This document shows positions 1 to 11,667 of a stretch of DNA of 43,657 bases, one piece after another. Under the pieces are notes generated by a model. The model did no database searches and was not told where the DNA came from. It worked only from the letters and a program-made list of their open reading frames with translations. Numbering within the stretch: the stretch's first letter is position 1; each line of letters starts with the position of its first letter. Made by a program: the position numbers and the translations under genes. The DNA lies in NCBI RefSeq assembly GCF_001949145.1, contig NW_019091388.1:290896-334552 (forward strand). Direction: 5' to 3'. This DNA is from Acanthaster planci (taxonomy: Eukaryota > Echinodermata > Asteroidea > Valvatida > Acanthasteridae).

Positions 1-3000
1 CTTCCTCTAAGATGTAGTGTATCAATGCAAAAATCAGCGTGTCATGTAATGCCTTGCAAATGCGTAACGTTCGGTTTGCACAGTTCACAGAGCGCAAATA
101 GATTGTAAAAGGTCCATTCTTCACGCTGGATGTCAAGCCTAGACTGGCAAAACTTTAGGAGCAATGCTTTTGAGGCTTAAACAACGGTCAAAAATCCCGT
201 AATCGTCGATCAATCACAAACAGATGTTAACTTTTAGACACTCATCTCACGCGTATCCGGCAACCAAAATGGCCGAAAGTACAGACAATTTAAAGGCCAA
301 TTTTGTGTTTTTTAATAAGCCGTATTCTATAAATACTCATTAACACAGTGCCTCTCAAAAAGGATTTAATTAAGGTGACTCTTTCAGCTCATTAATATTC
401 ACAGTACCTTTTACCACAAGAGGGCGCACTTAAATGGCGCAAATCTTGCGCATGCGCACAACCGCTTTTCCGTGCCGAAACAGCGGTGCCCCAGTGAATT
501 CCCCTGCCCCCGGAAGCCCCTCCCCCTGGAATCTATGAATAACCTCTGCTGCAGCTCATTGTCTGCTCAAAAGTGTGCACCCTCGGTCCCCCAGTCATAA
601 TAGCCCTAGTTACACGCCATTGGCTAGAACACCTGTCATGGCTGTGCAAAACAGGCGATTCAAAATACAGTGCACTACAATGAGTTTGCCGGAGACTGGC
701 CACTCTTCAAGTTGACGGTACATTTGAAGCAAGCCATGGGACGGAGAGACCCCCCCGCCTTTGTGTTGGTCATTGTTTGATCGGAATCTCAGGAATTCTT
801 TACAGACTTCTAGGGGGGTGTCAGGCAACAAGATTGGACAGGTGGGGGGGGTACCCCTCCGTCCCATATCTTGCCTGGAATATGACGGTGACACGCTGCC
901 CCGATTGAGCGCACTTGGGTACGCAACTTGGGGATATTTAATTGAGTCGTTCCCTCCACCACCCAAAACCATTATTCATTTCACTGCCTAAAACTGCAAT
1001 TTCGAATTTTCAGCCAAGATAAGCATACATTCGGAAAAATTGAAGTTTCCTGCGCACAGCGCAGTTACAGAATGAGACTTTGTCGACTTTTTAGCACATA
1101 AAGCACTACAAAAAGGCCTTTCAAGGACAACATGTTGGTGCCGCACTGCATTATGAATCACGTACCCGTATTTGACAGTTGAAAAGAATCCTGTGTTTTC
1201 TCGATTTTTCTCAAAGCAGTTGGCTCGAACATAAAACAAATCAGTGGAATGAAACCTGCAGTAAATTTATACAAAATCTTAGCCAAAAACTAATGGTGTA
1301 ACCTTCCTACAAGGATGTTGGATGGTTAAAGTATCGATATGCTGTGATAACTCAACGCCAGATAACGACACCTTGCTTGTAATATTTTGTCATCCCAAGA
1401 TCAAATAATCATGTCAGGATCTCAACAAGTGGGATGGCACTTTCAGAGCTCCGTATATTGTTGGAATCCGAGGTGAATGAATAATGGTGAGATGGGAGCA
1501 TAGGGAATTCATATGGACGAACAAACAAGAAATGTAAATGCTCAGTTCACACACATAAAACCGCTAAAATACATAGATATTCCAGCCAGTACGTAACTCG
1601 GAATTTAAAATTGCTCAGTCGGGTTATTGCTTGACGGCGAGCAAGGTAGTTTGCTCCGCCCCAAGGGATGAACTGTAAGACCTGTGAATGCTCGACCAAA
1701 CAGAAGTCGCTGTTCCATGATTACAAATCTTACCAGCACGTGAACTTTAGTGAACCCTTTATATGAAGGTTTGGAGACACACTGACGTAAATTAAAGTTC
1801 CTTACTTGGCCTGTATCCCTTGTCATGTTTGCTTATTGCACATACATCCCATGCACATTTACACAGAGATTGGAATCTCCATTTTAACGAGAAGCTGAAT
1901 AGCGGTGTGTACATGACCCAATTTCAGTGATTTAGTATTAACTTCACTTCGTTTTTCTGTGGATTTAGACAGGAACTTTTAGCAAAAATCTATCTGAAAT
2001 GCGGTAACATTGTTATGAGGATGACTTGTAAAAATGAAAACGACGTCCGCAGTGAAAGTCACGTCACCAAGAGTATGACAGTGTAGCTGCAGCAATAACG
2101 GTAACAGTACAATACATCAGCATAATAAACAAATGCTGGAACGAACAAATCAAAGCATGAAAAGAGATTATGGTATTTTAAGAAATAAGGATCTGCTGTC
2201 TTTTTTCAATATCCAGAAACTCGTTTCCCCCTATTCTGCCTTCCTTTTCACACCTTTCATAGATATAGCCTGTACTTTCATTGCCTAAAATTTTTATTAA
2301 AATCTGAGATGACTGCAAGAGTAGTTATGAGGAACCTGAAGTAATCCTAAAATATCCTTCAGATTCCAGAGATCCTGGCTGATTTTTATGAATAATAACA
2401 AATTTGACAAGGCAATATCATCACCCAGATAAATGCAAGTCTAAACATCCTTTGGACAATTCCGTGTGATTGAAGCATCTATGGAAACGTAGAATTTGCA
2501 GATGGTGGGGTGGCGATCTGTTTTACTGAAAAAAGTGAAAGCGTGAATTTTTTTGGGGGGGGGTGTGTGCCGTAATATGGTCCAGCCATTTTGCAATGGC
2601 CGGTCTCTGAACATGCTTGCGCCTTAGACTTGAAATTTATGCTGGGAAAACAGCTCTATCGATTGCTTAAATGGGTTTGGAGAATGAAAGCTTACAAGCA
2701 AAAATTGTACAGGTAAGCGGTGTGGCAGAGCGAATAAGAAGTTTTCACTATCCTGGTTGTATATAATGACTTCAAGATGGTGTCAACACAAGCAGAATTA
2801 ATGCAGAATTAATTTTTTAAAAGGACATATGGACAACAGTTGTGTATTTACTAACAAGAATGACTCTTAGCGGCTTTTCTGTACAAAATTTCGATGTTAG
2901 CTAAAAAGCATGTTCAAATACACTTAAGAAATGTAGAGAAGTAACCGAATGTTCTATTTACAGTTGATATAGAAGGTAACATCCGACTGGGACTTGTGCG

Positions 3001-3720
3001 ATAAATGCGAGGGGCTAATGTCTGTAAAATGAAAGACGTTCCACCTTGTTGTGAAGACAAGAGTAAACGTTTGAAAATACACAGTACAACTTTTAAGGTA
3101 TGGTCGTGTAAGAAATACATGTTTACACCTGCCGAAGACACAACCGTATACAGCACAGAAAAGGTTACAAAAACTTTTATTCCATTAATGATACGAGTTA
3201 ATATGGCTTGATCTTTTAATCTTTATTAATTTTGGTTTAAAGGGAAGTATTTCTGTAACTGCCACAAACTGGACCGTAATCTCATGTAGTATTTCTGTGG
3301 TATCATTTATATGTTCATCCGCGGCGAAATCATTCACCAGAGACTTGATGATGTGAAAGCAAGTTCACAATTTCCTGTGATCGAGAGTACCGATCGGTGT
3401 ACTATACTACAAACTAATCACGTCTGGACTCTGCGGAATTCTGCATTAGTGCAAAAAGCATACCGACATTAGAAATGCCATTTTTTCAGGGACAATAAAA
3501 TACTGCCACTATTAGTCCATAGGAAAGACAAGAATGCAGACACATACCAAGGAACAACTCCAGGAAGTTTGGTTTAGCTTCGTCCTCCAAGTCCATATAT
3601 TAAACAAAAGTCCCATCAGATTTCAAATCAGTAAAAAAATAGTGCTTCTTTCGTATCTTTGTGTGATTTTGTAATTATTTTGATTTTTTCCCCAGTATGT
3701 TCGACTTTTTGACAAGTGAT
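1..3720. other. Non-coding stretch without recognisable gene
   Basis: No convincing exon, RNA gene or transposon was found. The open frames here (for example minus 610-972 and plus 761-991) overlap each other antisense and have low-complexity composition, so they are read as chance. Local features are a G run near 2552-2562 and a CTCF-like motif near 414-427, which is listed separately. Confidence 0.5.
414..427 (+). promoter_or_regulatory. CTCF-like motif
   Basis: CCACAAGAGGGCGC fits the bilaterian CTCF core consensus (CC-A/G-C/G-N-AG-A/G-G/T-GGC-A/G-C/G) at every position. A weaker relative, CCAATAGAGGGCAC, lies at 10075-10088. A 14-bp match can arise by chance, and there is no evidence of occupancy. 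Confidence 0.3.
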
Positions 3721-3920
3721 CAGTGGCGTATTTGGTTTACATTTTAGGGGCACTCCGGGGCCTTTAATTTCTGGCACTCAATTGGATTAGTCATGGTTGC
3801 ATACTAAGGGCAAATATAACCGGATTTTTCCTTCCTCTAATTTCTGAACGGGGAAGAGCCACAGGCCGCGAGCGGGGGGGGGGCGTGCCCTATGGACACC
3901 TTACCTCAGTTACGCCACTG
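3721..3920. mobile_element. hAT-like MITE (200 bp)
   Basis: The segment begins CAGTGGCGTA and ends with its exact reverse complement TACGCCACTG, giving 10-bp perfect terminal inverted repeats; similarity continues weakly inward. CAGTGGCGTA-type ends are typical of animal hAT DNA transposons. The flanking 8-mers CAAGTGAT (3713-3720) and TACCTGAT (3921-3928) match at 5 of 8 positions, consistent with a decayed 8-bp target duplication. The interior has a G run near 3877 and no ORF, so it is a non-autonomous copy. Confidence 0.7.
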
Positions 3921-6900
3921 TACCTGATTAACTGTAGTCGCTCTCTGCTTTGCAACCGGACGTAATTACACTTTTAAAACGGCTGCACAAATGAAAGCTA
4001 ACCTTCCTTCCTTCTATCTGCTTTTATATTTCTAAGAATTGCCTTCTGTGCATTCCTTCAAACACCCTCATAAATGACATGTATTTATTCAGTTTCTGTT
4101 TCTTCTTTAGAACTGATTCATCATCAGTTTTTTGTGTTACTGACGCTAAATTCCAACAGCGTGACTTGCACAGGTTGCTATTCATAATAGTAATTCAACG
4201 AGACGTCTTAAACAGTTCATCGAACATTACACATATGAGTTACAATCAACAGAATGGTTACATCATTATGATGTACACTTCGAAACTTGATCAAATATGT
4301 TTTTCCTTCATTTTAATGGTCAGATCTCCGTTAAAAATTTTAACTAGTTATAAACCTATTAGGGTTCTATGCTTTAGCAACGCGGCAAATGGTTTCTATA
4401 AAGTAATTATCATCTTTACTTTTTATTACTTTTGTTAAGTTAATAAGTTAATCTTTCTAATCTTTCATATCTAAAATTTGCTACTTGTTATAAAGGAACA
4501 TCATTAATTAAAGATCAGTCACATTGATTTTATGCAAAATGGTAATTAAACATGGAATTAGTCAGTATTACCCACATAATGACTACCGGGGCAGCTTTTC
4601 TTCGCATTTATAAAACGATCGTCATTTGGGGAATTCAGTTCCACCGCGAGAATGCTTGAAGTAAAAAAAGTGCATCTATGAGGACGGTAAACAAATCTAG
4701 CGATTTAATGATATCATAATACGGAGCTCGTTCCCAAGAGCTTCTTGACTTTGTGGCCGTAACAGGGGGCTTTATGGCACAAGAACAGAGCAAAGACGGG
4801 TAAAGTAAGCTAGATGTCATTTTCAACAAATGACCGCGGCAATCTGCCTGAAATTCATCAGGACCTTACTCCGGTTCAAATTGGGATAGTTAAACTTTAC
4901 CATATAATCCAGAGTTGACATCAGCTTCAATTGTCTAATCAACATTGTCGATGTGAAAGCAATTCCAGGACGATATCATTGTCCGACTTCTTTTACTTCA
5001 GAGTGAAGTTAGAGCATAGATATCAGAAGAATAAATAGAATACATAGGAAACGCGTGCATGCAAGGGATTGCTTGTGCAGAGAATTTTCTTGCTGTGCAT
5101 GGACGTGCTAAGATGTTTCGTGAATGAGGCCACGCGCAAGGACAAAATAGCAGAAGTAGCATTGAAATCCCACTGATGAAATCCCAAAAATAATAATTTG
5201 CCCAAGGAAGTCTTGTAGGTCAATTAATTTTCTGGGCCAACCTAGGTTTCATTTTGCTGGCATAAGTTGATCCTAAGTTATAATATACCCAATATCATAT
5301 AATATATAACAGTATGAGATGCCTAACAGAATAAAACTATGATAGCTGGGTGTTCTTTAATCTGTGAAATTCAATCTGTTAACTCGAACTTTATTTTCCG
5401 CACTAAACACATCTGGAACTTCAAGACCTGCTGAGATATTCTTTGTTGATTCTGTAAATGTTGCATAAGCCAAAAGTGACACCCTGTCCTTCCTGCAACG
5501 AATTACATCGAGCTGAAAAGAATAATACCGTATATTCTTGCATAGTCTTATTTCGCATATTATAGTGTAAGAATTATGTATAATTCAAACAATTAATTCT
5601 CGTTAACAAGAGCACTGTTAGTTCGAGTTTATGAGACAACCAAGGAAATAGGTCTTTATCCTTTGTTCTTCTTTTTATTTCTGGTACTACAAGGTTCACA
5701 TTATAACAAGGTACATCCCACAAAGTCTGAAGAATATCTTATTATTAACGAGGAACCTTATTATTCACGAGGATCGATGTATTTCAATTGCAGAAGAACT
5801 TTGCAGAGTGCAAATATTTCTACAGATTTGGTAACCCAACTTGCACTTGCCAATAGTTAACGGTATGAAAACGGGGAAGCAGGTTTGTGTGATGAAGTGA
5901 TGGATTTAAGATTGTTGCTTACTGTACGTATTCGAAGTCCCTGTCCACAACTTCGCAAATAGCTAGTTCTTGACAATTCACCTTCCTTGCGAACTTGTAG
6001 CTTTTGCTGAGCAGCATTCAAGCCTAGCACGAGTTAAATACAACCTCCCTTTCCAGACTGTACCTCCAATAGGAATACATTAACAAACTGTTTCAAGCAG
6101 ATCAAACTGTAATTGTTGGTTCATTTTGCTGACCTTGACACTTAAAACAATGCGTTCATTGTTCGGAGTGCGGACAGTGTTCTCCACAGAGGCAACATTG
6201 ACCTTGAAACTGACTGTTCCTTTTTCTGAAGCCTTTTGCTTTCTTCTAGATCACAAGCAATGCGGCCACGAATTCCTTGAGTTTTATCTAAAAAGTTCTG
6301 AAATTTCAGTATGTTGGCCTGTGTTTAACTTCAGTCTTCACTTGCTCTATACAACCGCCCGGTGATTAAACCGGTGATTGTTCAAACATGACAGGTCACT
6401 TTTCTGTTAAAAGCTCCGGTAGTCTCTGAGGATCAATGGGACGGCCGACATTATTCTCTCTTCTTCGAACTTTACAGCATTCAGTAGGGAAATATGCGAT
6501 GCAAAGCCCATCATGCCGATCCCCTCAAAAGTTGGATCCCATCACTGTTAGCTTGGAGCCTTCATGAGAGGATCTTTAATGAAAATAAACCGTGCGTAAT
6601 GCTGGACTTAACGCTACGTACGATACACCCGTCCATCGAGATCGCCTGTTGACGTTAGAAAAATTCACACATTTATTAAAGGCCTGGTATGTCTAAATAA
6701 GATATTGAATTTCTAAAGGAACAAAGGACTAAAGGTCTTTTGTTGTAGAGGAACGCAAGGGAACGGGAGGGCCGTTCTCACGCGTGCAAAGTGGAGAAGC
6801 TTGAACAAAAGAATGCGTTCCAGGCGTTCGTACGCGTGCGAACGGTCTCTGTATTTTTGATTCCGTCCCCAAAGCAATTTTGTTGTACACGGTACCTTTC

Positions 6901-7107
6901 ATGCAGCAATAAAATTCTTGGAGAACTACAGAGCAAGTTAATGAACGATTACTGATGTAGCATGGAAACCCAGCTCGACTGCAAAAAGGAAGAACTGTTA
7001 TAAACATGTATACACAGTCTCTGTACGCGTAACAGAGCATGTTATGTCCGGCACACGATTTTGTGTGACCCGCGTTTGATCCAGGCCTCAGTGAATAACT
7101 AGTGGTC
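3921..7107. other. Non-coding stretch without recognisable gene
   Basis: AT-rich sequence. The open frames at 4079-4438 (plus), 6126-6365 (plus) and 6729-7040 (minus) have no domain, motif or splice context that I recognise and are not called as genes. No repeat structure stood out by eye. Confidence 0.45.
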
Positions 7108-7284
7108 CTTCAACTACTCGCCGATCGTGTGTACCCAGATTCACAATGCGGGTTCAGAGTTGCAAGGTCGACAAGTGACATGTTGTTCTCCTTCTGGCAG
7201 TTTCAGGAGAAATACCGTGAACAGAGACGCCCCTTGTTTCTTGCCTTCATTGACCTCACCAAGGCGTTTGACTTGGTAGGCTGA
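7108..7284 (+). pseudogene. Non-LTR retrotransposon (LINE) reverse transcriptase fragment
   Basis: About 59 codons match the fingers/palm start of a LINE reverse transcriptase. In order there are an LADRVYP-like segment, the conserved SQCGFR block, a DMLFS...QFQEKYREQRRP stretch, and the palm motif AFIDLTKAFD. The first Asp of that motif is the metal-binding residue of RT motif A. The frame stops just after AFDLVG at 7284. I cannot follow the rest of the palm, including the YADD box, in the degraded sequence to about 7540. There is no endonuclease domain upstream and no 3' tail, so this is a dead, truncated internal scrap. The clade is not resolved; a CR1/L2/Jockey-type relative is plausible. 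Confidence 0.85.
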
Positions 7285-8689
7285 AACGGCTTCTTCACCC
7301 TCTTCACCCTTTTAATCCAGTTCCAGTTTGTGGGATAATCAAGGCCCACATTTCCGACGGTCATCACGCCTCGCTGTTTCGTCTCGAGCCCGGTCATTCT
7401 TATTTGACGTGGTCTTTGCCCCCGTTGCAGCTCATTTTTTTACTGTCAAGGACTATTTTTTTTCGCCATCTGTGGAGGCCAGCATTTTTCACTTTAGTGT
7501 TTGCCGAGCTCTCGCCCTTGAGAACACCTTGTTTATATGAGATATTTCTTATAAGTATAAACTACATTTAGTTCCAATCAGCATTTTCTTTGTTATCATT
7601 TTTACATGCCCAGTGTAACATTCTCATTAAATCATACTTTTTTATTTGTTCTTTGTGTCAGTGAAGAATATTGAAGCCAATATTGGTTGCAGTGTTCAGG
7701 TAAACTTTATGTCGTGGTTATTTTGGTGCTTGTTGTATATATCAGTTTGGTGGTTGATAACTTACATAAGATTGAATGTTACATGTAGCTTCATCATTCT
7801 AATCAGTCTAAATCAAGCATAAAAGAAAAGCACTAAAGCAAGAAATTAATTATCTTAACCTGCTAATAAGAATGCACATACACGGATAACGTTACTGGGC
7901 AAAAAGAAAAAAGAACTACCTCTATTTCTGACACTCCGCCGAACGTAACTCCATTTTATAGAGTGCTGAATGGAAAAAATGCTAATATTTAGCGTCATTG
8001 ATAAGGCTTAAATAAGTAAATGATTTCAAGGTCCCTTTCGTTTTGTAAAATGTCATCATTACAAACAAAAGTACAAAGCTCAACATCATCCATCTCCCAA
8101 CATTTTTGGAAAAATGTGGTGCGTGCGCTGCTAGCAATCTGGCCAGAGAGGGCGCGCTTCACCAAAGCCGTTTGCAACATCAGTGATACCTTGATTGATT
8201 TTTTGTTGCATCGGAGAAAATTCAAGCTTTAGAGTGATTGCCATCCTTAATTAAATAGTTTGGAGTTTTTAGGATCGTAACTGAGCCCATGCTCAAGATG
8301 TATCAGCTTATTTTTTCATGTTGCACAAGAAAATAGTTAACTCTATACTAACCTGTTTAGTTGAATGATGAGTTTTAAGTTCTTAAATCCTGACGTTCAA
8401 GTCGCTACTTCCAATTATTCTTAGCACTAATAATATTTACAGCTGATACCCCAACAAATTCGTACTTACGAGTAATAACTCAATTCGTGGAAAGCTGGAG
8501 ACTTCCCGTCAGAGTTTCTGCCTTTGCTTTCGGCTATTTTGAAAATAGTGTAGGCCCTAGTGCAGCTGTACAGATTTCCAAACGCGCAACAACTTTATAA
8601 CTGATCCTCCGTTGACTGTTATTCCGCGCATCTTCTTAAGGATGGTTACCTTCATAGAAACGTCAAAAGTGTTAAGAGAACTGCTGTAA
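7285..8689. other. Possible LINE remnant, then non-coding sequence
   Basis: 7285-7540 may be the decayed continuation of the RT fragment, but no RT motif could be verified. From 7540 to 8690 the sequence is AT-rich with no supported gene; the opposing frames at 7995-8232 are mutual antisense shadows. Confidence 0.4.
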
Positions 8690-8823
8690 AAACCTTGTTC
8701 CCACGGTTCCGATCTTGCCTCGCCATGTTGGTTTACATCATCCCTTGCCTGATCTAATCCCTGGTAGTGTACAATTTCCTGCTATTCGGGATTATACAAA
8801 TGCAGCATGGTTTGAAGGGAAGA

Positions 8824-8923
8824 AGTGGGAATTACTGGTCCTGAGGTGTAGATTAGCTTGACTACCTCCCCAAGCGAAGAGGTAGTCAAGCTAACCTACA
8901 CCTCAGGACCAGTAATTCCCACT
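8824..8923. repeat. Near-perfect 45-bp inverted repeat (hairpin)
   Basis: The arm at 8824-8868 is reverse complementary to 8879-8923 at 44 of 45 positions, with a 10-nt spacer (8869-8878). The single mismatch would be a G:U pair in RNA. It lies within the roughly 570 bp of extra DNA inside copy A of the dispersed repeat, so it is likely part of the inserted sequence. It could be a fold-back MITE or a long-hairpin RNA locus; it is more perfectly paired than a typical pre-miRNA. Confidence 0.85.
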
Positions 8924-9453
8924 GTTTTCCGAAATAAACACTTCATAAATACAACACTTCATAAATATTCAAACAGAAACCTCATGTTACTTGTACTCAT
9001 GGACGCCATTGTTGTTTCTCAGCTGATAAATTGCCATGTAATGATAATGGCGAGTGCAGATGTGCATAGAAACAGGGCTTCAATAGTCTGGTGCTGACAT
9101 ACATGTACGTTTCGGGTCTTTACTGCAATAGTTAATAGGATACAACCCCAGACTGGTTCCGTAAAGATTACATGACACAGACTACATCTTTACGAAGCAG
9201 GTTCAAGGGGCATTTTTTTTTATCCTACCAGAAAAAGATACCGCACGGCAGCGATGTGGATACTCACCGCTACGACGTCACGTGGTCGCGTATCATTTCT
9301 ACTTCCCTGATGCGAGGTAGAATTGGTCAATGACGCGCTCCAATTTCCTCATGGATATTTATGAGGTGCAGTAAATTTAAATTAAGACCTTAGTCAGTAT
9401 GTTTACTAGCGACGCAGATTTACGCGTGCGTGACGTGCAAGAGAATTCGATTC

Positions 9454-9629
9454 GTAAGTGTGACGTCACTTCAGTTTAAACCACGCCCACTGCACTGCAC
9501 ACAGCGTTACATGCATCGATCGTCGTTTACATGGAACCATGGAACTGGAAGTTAACATCCAACTTCAGCGATTGTCTAATGAGAGCCTGAAAATCGTGGT
9601 GCGTCCGCCTTTGTGACGAAGTCACTTAC
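9454..9629. mobile_element. Possible small MITE inside repeat copy A
   Basis: This 176-bp segment is absent from copy B of the surrounding repeat. It starts GTAAGTGTGACGTCAC and ends with the complement of GTAAGTGACTTCGTCAC, i.e. short, imperfect terminal inverted repeats. No target duplication was found, so the call rests on the insertion pattern and the matching ends only. Confidence 0.4.
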
Positions 9630-9795
9630 AAACCGGCTACTTGGGTGCGAGCGCGCAACTTTTGAAATGCGCGCGCGACAGACTCTACGTATTTGTTTAT
9701 TCATCTTCAATAGCCAGTTAGCGTCCTTTTCATACTCTACAGGACCAGGGGCTAGTGAAGGAACGTGAAGGCAGCCCATGGAGTCGAGGTTGAAG

Positions 9796-11124
9796 CAGTA
9801 ACCATAACCTGGCGCGTTGAAGGTCAATCAACACTGCATTTACAGCCCTTTTCAGCACTTCAGCACAGGTTTCTCGAAACTAATTGAAGTTGCCAGTGTT
9901 CTGAGGTTGGAAAATAACAATTCCTTGTCATTAAGATTGGTACCTGTGTCGAACTGTACTATTCGCCCGTCGTTGAACGCCCGAACAAGGCACTGGGAAA
10001 GGCTGATGGCTTTGGTACTGTGATTGGCTACCTCTGACCGCGAGGTTATCATTTCCTATGGGCCTCGAGCTTGACCAATAGAGGGCACACTTTTCTTAGC
10101 AACGGTGGCTCCTCTTGCGGTACTCACCACGTTTCGCTGGATAACAAAGGCGTTTTATCACTGATTTATTGCACGGTATACCAGGTAATGCAAAGAGACT
10201 GTTCCCGAACTTTTTTTGCGCGCGCAAGAGTTTCTGGTAACAGTGAAGCGGAAACTAGACTCTTGAATATTGAGTTCAGGAGCTAAAAACTTGACGATTG
10301 AATTAGTTAGGCGCGAGAAATACATTGCGGATTTTGTGAAATAAAATATGAAAACAACAAAGCTGAGGAACTGGGGAAGGTTAAGTTGCTATCCGAATCA
10401 AAGCATGTTTTTGATGTCACAGAATTTGTGCAGGAGGGGAAACCACAATAAAGTGCAAAGTAATACCACAGCATAGGATTTCAAACTCTCCTTTATATGA
10501 GGTTGTGTTGTCAGTAAGGCTGAAAAGAAGCAGAGGTGCATGTTTTCAGACTGGGTTTAATTCTCTTTTGAGAAAAGGCAACGTAAAAAATCCCAGGAAT
10601 TAATTATTTAGATATAAATTATCGATCAAAACTGTTGACAGATAAGCTAAACTTTTATTGTGTTCATCTTTTCTCTTTACATTTCCAGCAAAGTTCGAAA
10701 ACCAAAAAATTACAATAATATAAATGCAAACAAATTCACACACATATACATCCATTTTACATAAGTCTTTTCGTCTACTGGTACTAATAAACATTAAGCA
10801 AATGTTTATGATTTTCATAAAAATATGAATTAATCTTATTTTAGATTCATAAATACATTCGAAAAGTTACATGAATAAAATAAATAAATCACACTTCCTC
10901 ATAATGCAATATGAAAAGAAATCACGAGAGCGCGTCACAGATGTTGGTGTATTCATCACAGACAACAATGAACTAAATTTAATTAAACTTAAATGTCCTT
11001 ATTGATTCAGAGATTGTAAACTGGCAAATTAAAAAATCAAATGTTCTATATCTCTACTTTGACGAGAATGGACAGATAGACTTAAAAACTCACATGCGTA
11101 CTGTACCCAAACTCAGGTAACAAT
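9796..11124. other. Non-coding stretch left of the Polinton-like element
   Basis: No supported gene. 10580-11060 is strongly AT-rich. The antisense pair of frames at 9817-10052 has no recognisable content. Confidence 0.45.
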
Positions 11125-11345
11125 AGTAGTAGGGGTGAACCGGTTTCACACCTTGCCCCTCTTTTCCTACTCCAAACCAGCGTAGATTCCCCCAAACTCG
11201 TAACCCAACTGGCACGACCTCAACGCGACCCCAACTAGCGCGGCGCTTCCAAACACAAAAACGGGGGAATTTTCCCGGGCACTTTCCAGCGCCGGAAAAT
11301 AGCTCCTCTATGGAAGCGCCGGGAAAACTAAAAAAAATTTTCAAC
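11125..11345 (+). repeat. Left terminal inverted repeat of Polinton-like element
   Basis: About 220 bp that pairs with the reverse complement of 19293-19491. The outer 55 bp are nearly identical, including the block around 11140-11192. The inner part is more diverged, with an extra ~10 bp near 11195 on this side. It is GC-richer than the flanks and ends 16 bp before the first ORF of the element. Confidence 0.9.
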
Positions 11346-11361
11346 ATTTTTCTAAAATCAA

Positions 11362-11589
11362 ATGGCCCTAACTTTAGTCACTAAATTTGAATACGCTGAT
11401 TTAGTAGCTGTTCACGCGAAGTGGTTAATCGTCAACGGCTACGAATCGCAACGCGATTTCATCGAGCAGGCAAAGCTAGACGTACAAAATCAAAGGCATC
11501 GCGTTTGTTTAGTGAGAAAGACCAAAACCGGAAAACAAGTTTACAAACCGAATGAAATATTTAATCCCAGTGATTTATGCTCCGCTTAA
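11362..11589 (+). CDS. Small uncharacterised Polinton-like ORF 1 (75 aa)
   Basis: This is the one intact ORF of the element: 75 codons from ATG at 11362 to TAA at 11587-11589, starting 16 bp inside the left inverted repeat. The product is basic and hydrophilic, with no signal peptide or membrane segment; the C-terminal third contains a KTKTGKQVYKPNEIF stretch. An AATAAA at 11599-11604, just after the stop, could be its poly(A) signal. I do not recognise the family. Its end position suggests an early or regulatory gene, but that is inference only. Survival of the frame may just reflect its short length. Confidence 0.6.
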   Translation: MALTLVTKFEYADLVAVHAKWLIVNGYESQRDFIEQAKLDVQNQRHRVCLVRKTKTGKQVYKPNEIFNPSDLCSA

Positions 11590-11598
11590 AAATTGAAA

Positions 11599-11604
11599 AA
11601 TAAA
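11599..11604 (+). terminator. Poly(A) signal after ORF 1
   Basis: AATAAA lies 10 bp past the ORF 1 stop codon and 16 bp before the TATA-like box of the next ORF, fitting the compact, one-gene-one-transcript layout of the element. Confidence 0.45.
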
Positions 11605-11619
11605 TGCATACGAGACAAA

Positions 11620-11630
11620 TATATAAAAGG
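11620..11630 (+). promoter_or_regulatory. TATA box upstream of ORF 2
   Basis: TATATAAAAGG is a strong TATA match and ends 37 bp before the ATG at 11668. Transcription starting about 30 bp downstream would give a 5' leader of only a few bases to about 10 bases. Confidence 0.55.
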
Positions 11631-11667
11631 ATATGATAAACCATAAAACAAAGGTGAATTGTTACTT

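Larger units (their letters stand above)
8690..9795 (-). repeat. Dispersed repeat family, copy A (interrupted)
   Basis: Blocks at about 8692-8796, 9388-9446 and 9645-9790 align in the same order to the reverse complement of 27530-27180 (copy B), at roughly 75-85% by eye. Copy A carries extra DNA of about 570 bp (8797-9370) and about 200 bp (9447-9645) that copy B lacks, so it was probably hit by later insertions. Strand is given relative to copy B. No protein-coding potential is evident. The family is not one I can name. Confidence 0.7.

Noticed and set aside
2548-2566. T/G homopolymer pair as a structured element
   Set aside because: Simple runs with no repeat or quadruplex pattern (only one G tract).
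4079-4438. 119-codon open frame as a gene
   Set aside because: Phe/Tyr/Ile-rich translation of AT-rich DNA with no motif; likely chance.
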